A stretch of DNA of 64,000 bases, taken from NCBI GenBank assembly GCA_006503535.1, contig QYRS01000008.1, positions 806,001 through 870,000 of the forward strand. The letters run 5' to 3'. This stretch comes from Arthrinium phaeospermum. Lineage: Eukaryota; Ascomycota; Sordariomycetes; Amphisphaeriales; Apiosporaceae. The notes under the pieces are model-generated. The model searched no databases. It was not told the origin of the DNA and saw nothing but the letters and a program-made list of their open reading frames with translations. The translations under genes were made by a program, and so were the position numbers. The number at the start of each line of letters is the position of its first letter. The stretch's first letter is position 1. Of the stretch, positions 62,775 through 64,000 are shown in pieces.

Positions 62775-64000
62775 ATGGTTGAGCTTCTGGCCATCAACCC
62801 CAAGAAGGGGGACGATAAGTTCTATCGTTACAAGATGCAGCGCATCCAGGTCAAGGTGGAAGGCAAGGGCAACGGCATCAAGACCGTTGTCGTCAACCTG
62901 AGCAGCGTTGCTCAGTCCCTTGCCCGCCCTGGCTCTTACGTCATCAAGTGGTTTGGCCTCGATCTTGGTGCTCAAACCAACATCGACCCCCGGATGATCG
63001 CTGGATTATCAACGGCTCTCATGACGCTGAGGTCTTGCAGAAGTCTCTCTTCACCTTCATTGAGAAGTACGTCCTGTGTGACGATTGCGGCAACCCCGAG
63101 ACCGATATCACCATCAAGGATGACGTTGTCCGCAAGGATTGCAAGGCTTGTGGTGCCCGCAGCCGACCTCTCCCCCACTCCAACTTGATCAACTTCATCC
63201 TGAAGACCCAGCCCAAGAAGGGTAAGAAGGAGAAGAAGACCAAGGCCGAACGCCAGGCCGCTCGCCGTGCCAAGCAGCAGGGCCTGCAGAATGGCAACGG
63301 CAAGGACAATGGCAGTGGAAGTGGTGGCGATGACGGCTCTGAGAACGGCTCCAACGACGCTGTTGACGAGGAGATTGATGCCGGTAGCGACGACGAGTTC
63401 ACTCGCCGAATTACGGCTGACGCTCAGGTCATTGACGCACCCAAGGAGATCAAGGATGATGATTGGGCTGTTGATATGTCTGAGAAGGCCGTCAAGGCTC
63501 GCCAGAACCAGCTGCCCAGCGAGTTCCGCGAGAAGCTCGTCCTGGATGAGGAAGAAGAAGGCGAAGGCGGTGGCAACACTGCCTACGACGAACTGGGCAA
63601 CTGGGTCTTGGAGCAGGCCAAGGCCCAAGGCATTGACAAGGTTGATGACATTGAAGTTTACAAGAAGGCCAAGGAGCTGGGCATTGAAACCAAGCACCGG
63701 ACCGTCATGGTTCTTGCCCAGACTCTCTTCAACGAGAACATCGCTGCTCAGATCCCCAAGCGAGCTGGCATCTTCAAGCTGGTAAGTTGATGACACTACA
63801 ACAAACGTTGCACAAGCTCTTTGCTAACATCTCAAAACAGCTCGTCAAGGACCCCGAAGACGCCGATAAGATCTCTGAGCGCCACGAGAAGGCCCTGCTT
63901 GGTGGCATTGAGCGCCTCCTTGCTACCACTGGCAAGGAGCACAAGCTGCTGACCCCTGACGTCATCTCGAACAAGATCCTGTACCAACTGTACGACAAGG
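62775..64000 (+). CDS. TIF5: Translation initiation factor eIF5 (5' part, with apparent frameshift)
   Basis: Exon 1 is 62775-63781, a 59-nt intron is 63782-63840, and exon 2 runs off the window at 64000. The N-terminal GAP domain carries [22 protein letters not shown], with the arginine of YRYK (residue 18) matching the catalytic Arg15 of human eIF5. A zinc-binding region follows ([13 protein letters not shown] and [12 protein letters not shown]), then a Lys-rich linker and the start of the C-terminal HEAT domain ([19 protein letters not shown]). eIF5 stimulates GTP hydrolysis by eIF2 during start-codon selection. The reading frame breaks at about 62988-62993: IDPR in frame 1 must continue as [11 protein letters not shown] in another frame, so one base is missing there next to a CCCCC run. 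Unshifted translation would stop at 63186-63188. Confidence 0.96.

Overview
The window looks like nuclear DNA of a filamentous ascomycete, most likely a Sordariomycete. The evidence is short GT...AG introns (about 55-160 nt) with CTAAC/CTGAC-type branch sites, long low-complexity intergenic DNA, a CMR1-type melanin regulator, and a sharply bounded AT-rich island with the signature of repeat-induced point mutation (RIP). I cannot fix the genus from the sequence alone.

Layout. (1) 1-16.2 kb is a secondary-metabolism/pigment region. It holds a single-exon AflR-type Zn2Cys6 regulator (+, 1024-2283), a tetrahydroxynaphthalene-reductase-like SDR (-, 6773-7722) and a nine-exon CMR1/PIG1-type melanin regulator with two C2H2 fingers plus a Zn2Cys6 cluster (-, 12832-16172). 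The melanin polyketide synthase itself is not in the window. (2) 16.2-26.2 kb is a 10-kb gene-poor stretch with only microsatellites, a 23-base poly-C run and a G-quadruplex-like motif. (3) 26.2-42.4 kb is a conserved housekeeping block: Osh3-type oxysterol-binding protein (-), SPT6 (-), ribosomal protein eL39 (-), ARL1 GTPase (+), Mediator subunit MED10 (+) and a small four-exon protein I do not recognise (-). (4) 43.8-54.1 kb is an extremely AT-rich island with no open frame of 60 codons on either strand. CpA/TpG are almost absent while CpG survives, so it reads as RIP-destroyed repeats. (5) 54.2-56.7 kb holds two tandem minus-strand unknown genes that look like paralogues sharing an intron position, followed by a 45-codon-period degenerate repeat. 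(6) 59.3-64.0 kb returns to core genes: a CBF1-type bHLH factor (+) and the 5' part of TIF5/eIF5 (+), which runs off the window and carries an apparent one-base deletion.

The genes fall into two groups. The left third looks like a regulatory remnant or part of a DHN-melanin locus (regulator plus reductase). The right part is conserved gene-expression and trafficking machinery (SPT6, MED10, eL39, eIF5, CBF1, ARL1, Osh3) interrupted by the RIP island and its lineage-specific passengers. Splice sites were assigned by eye from reading frame and family conservation. No alignment or transcript data were available.
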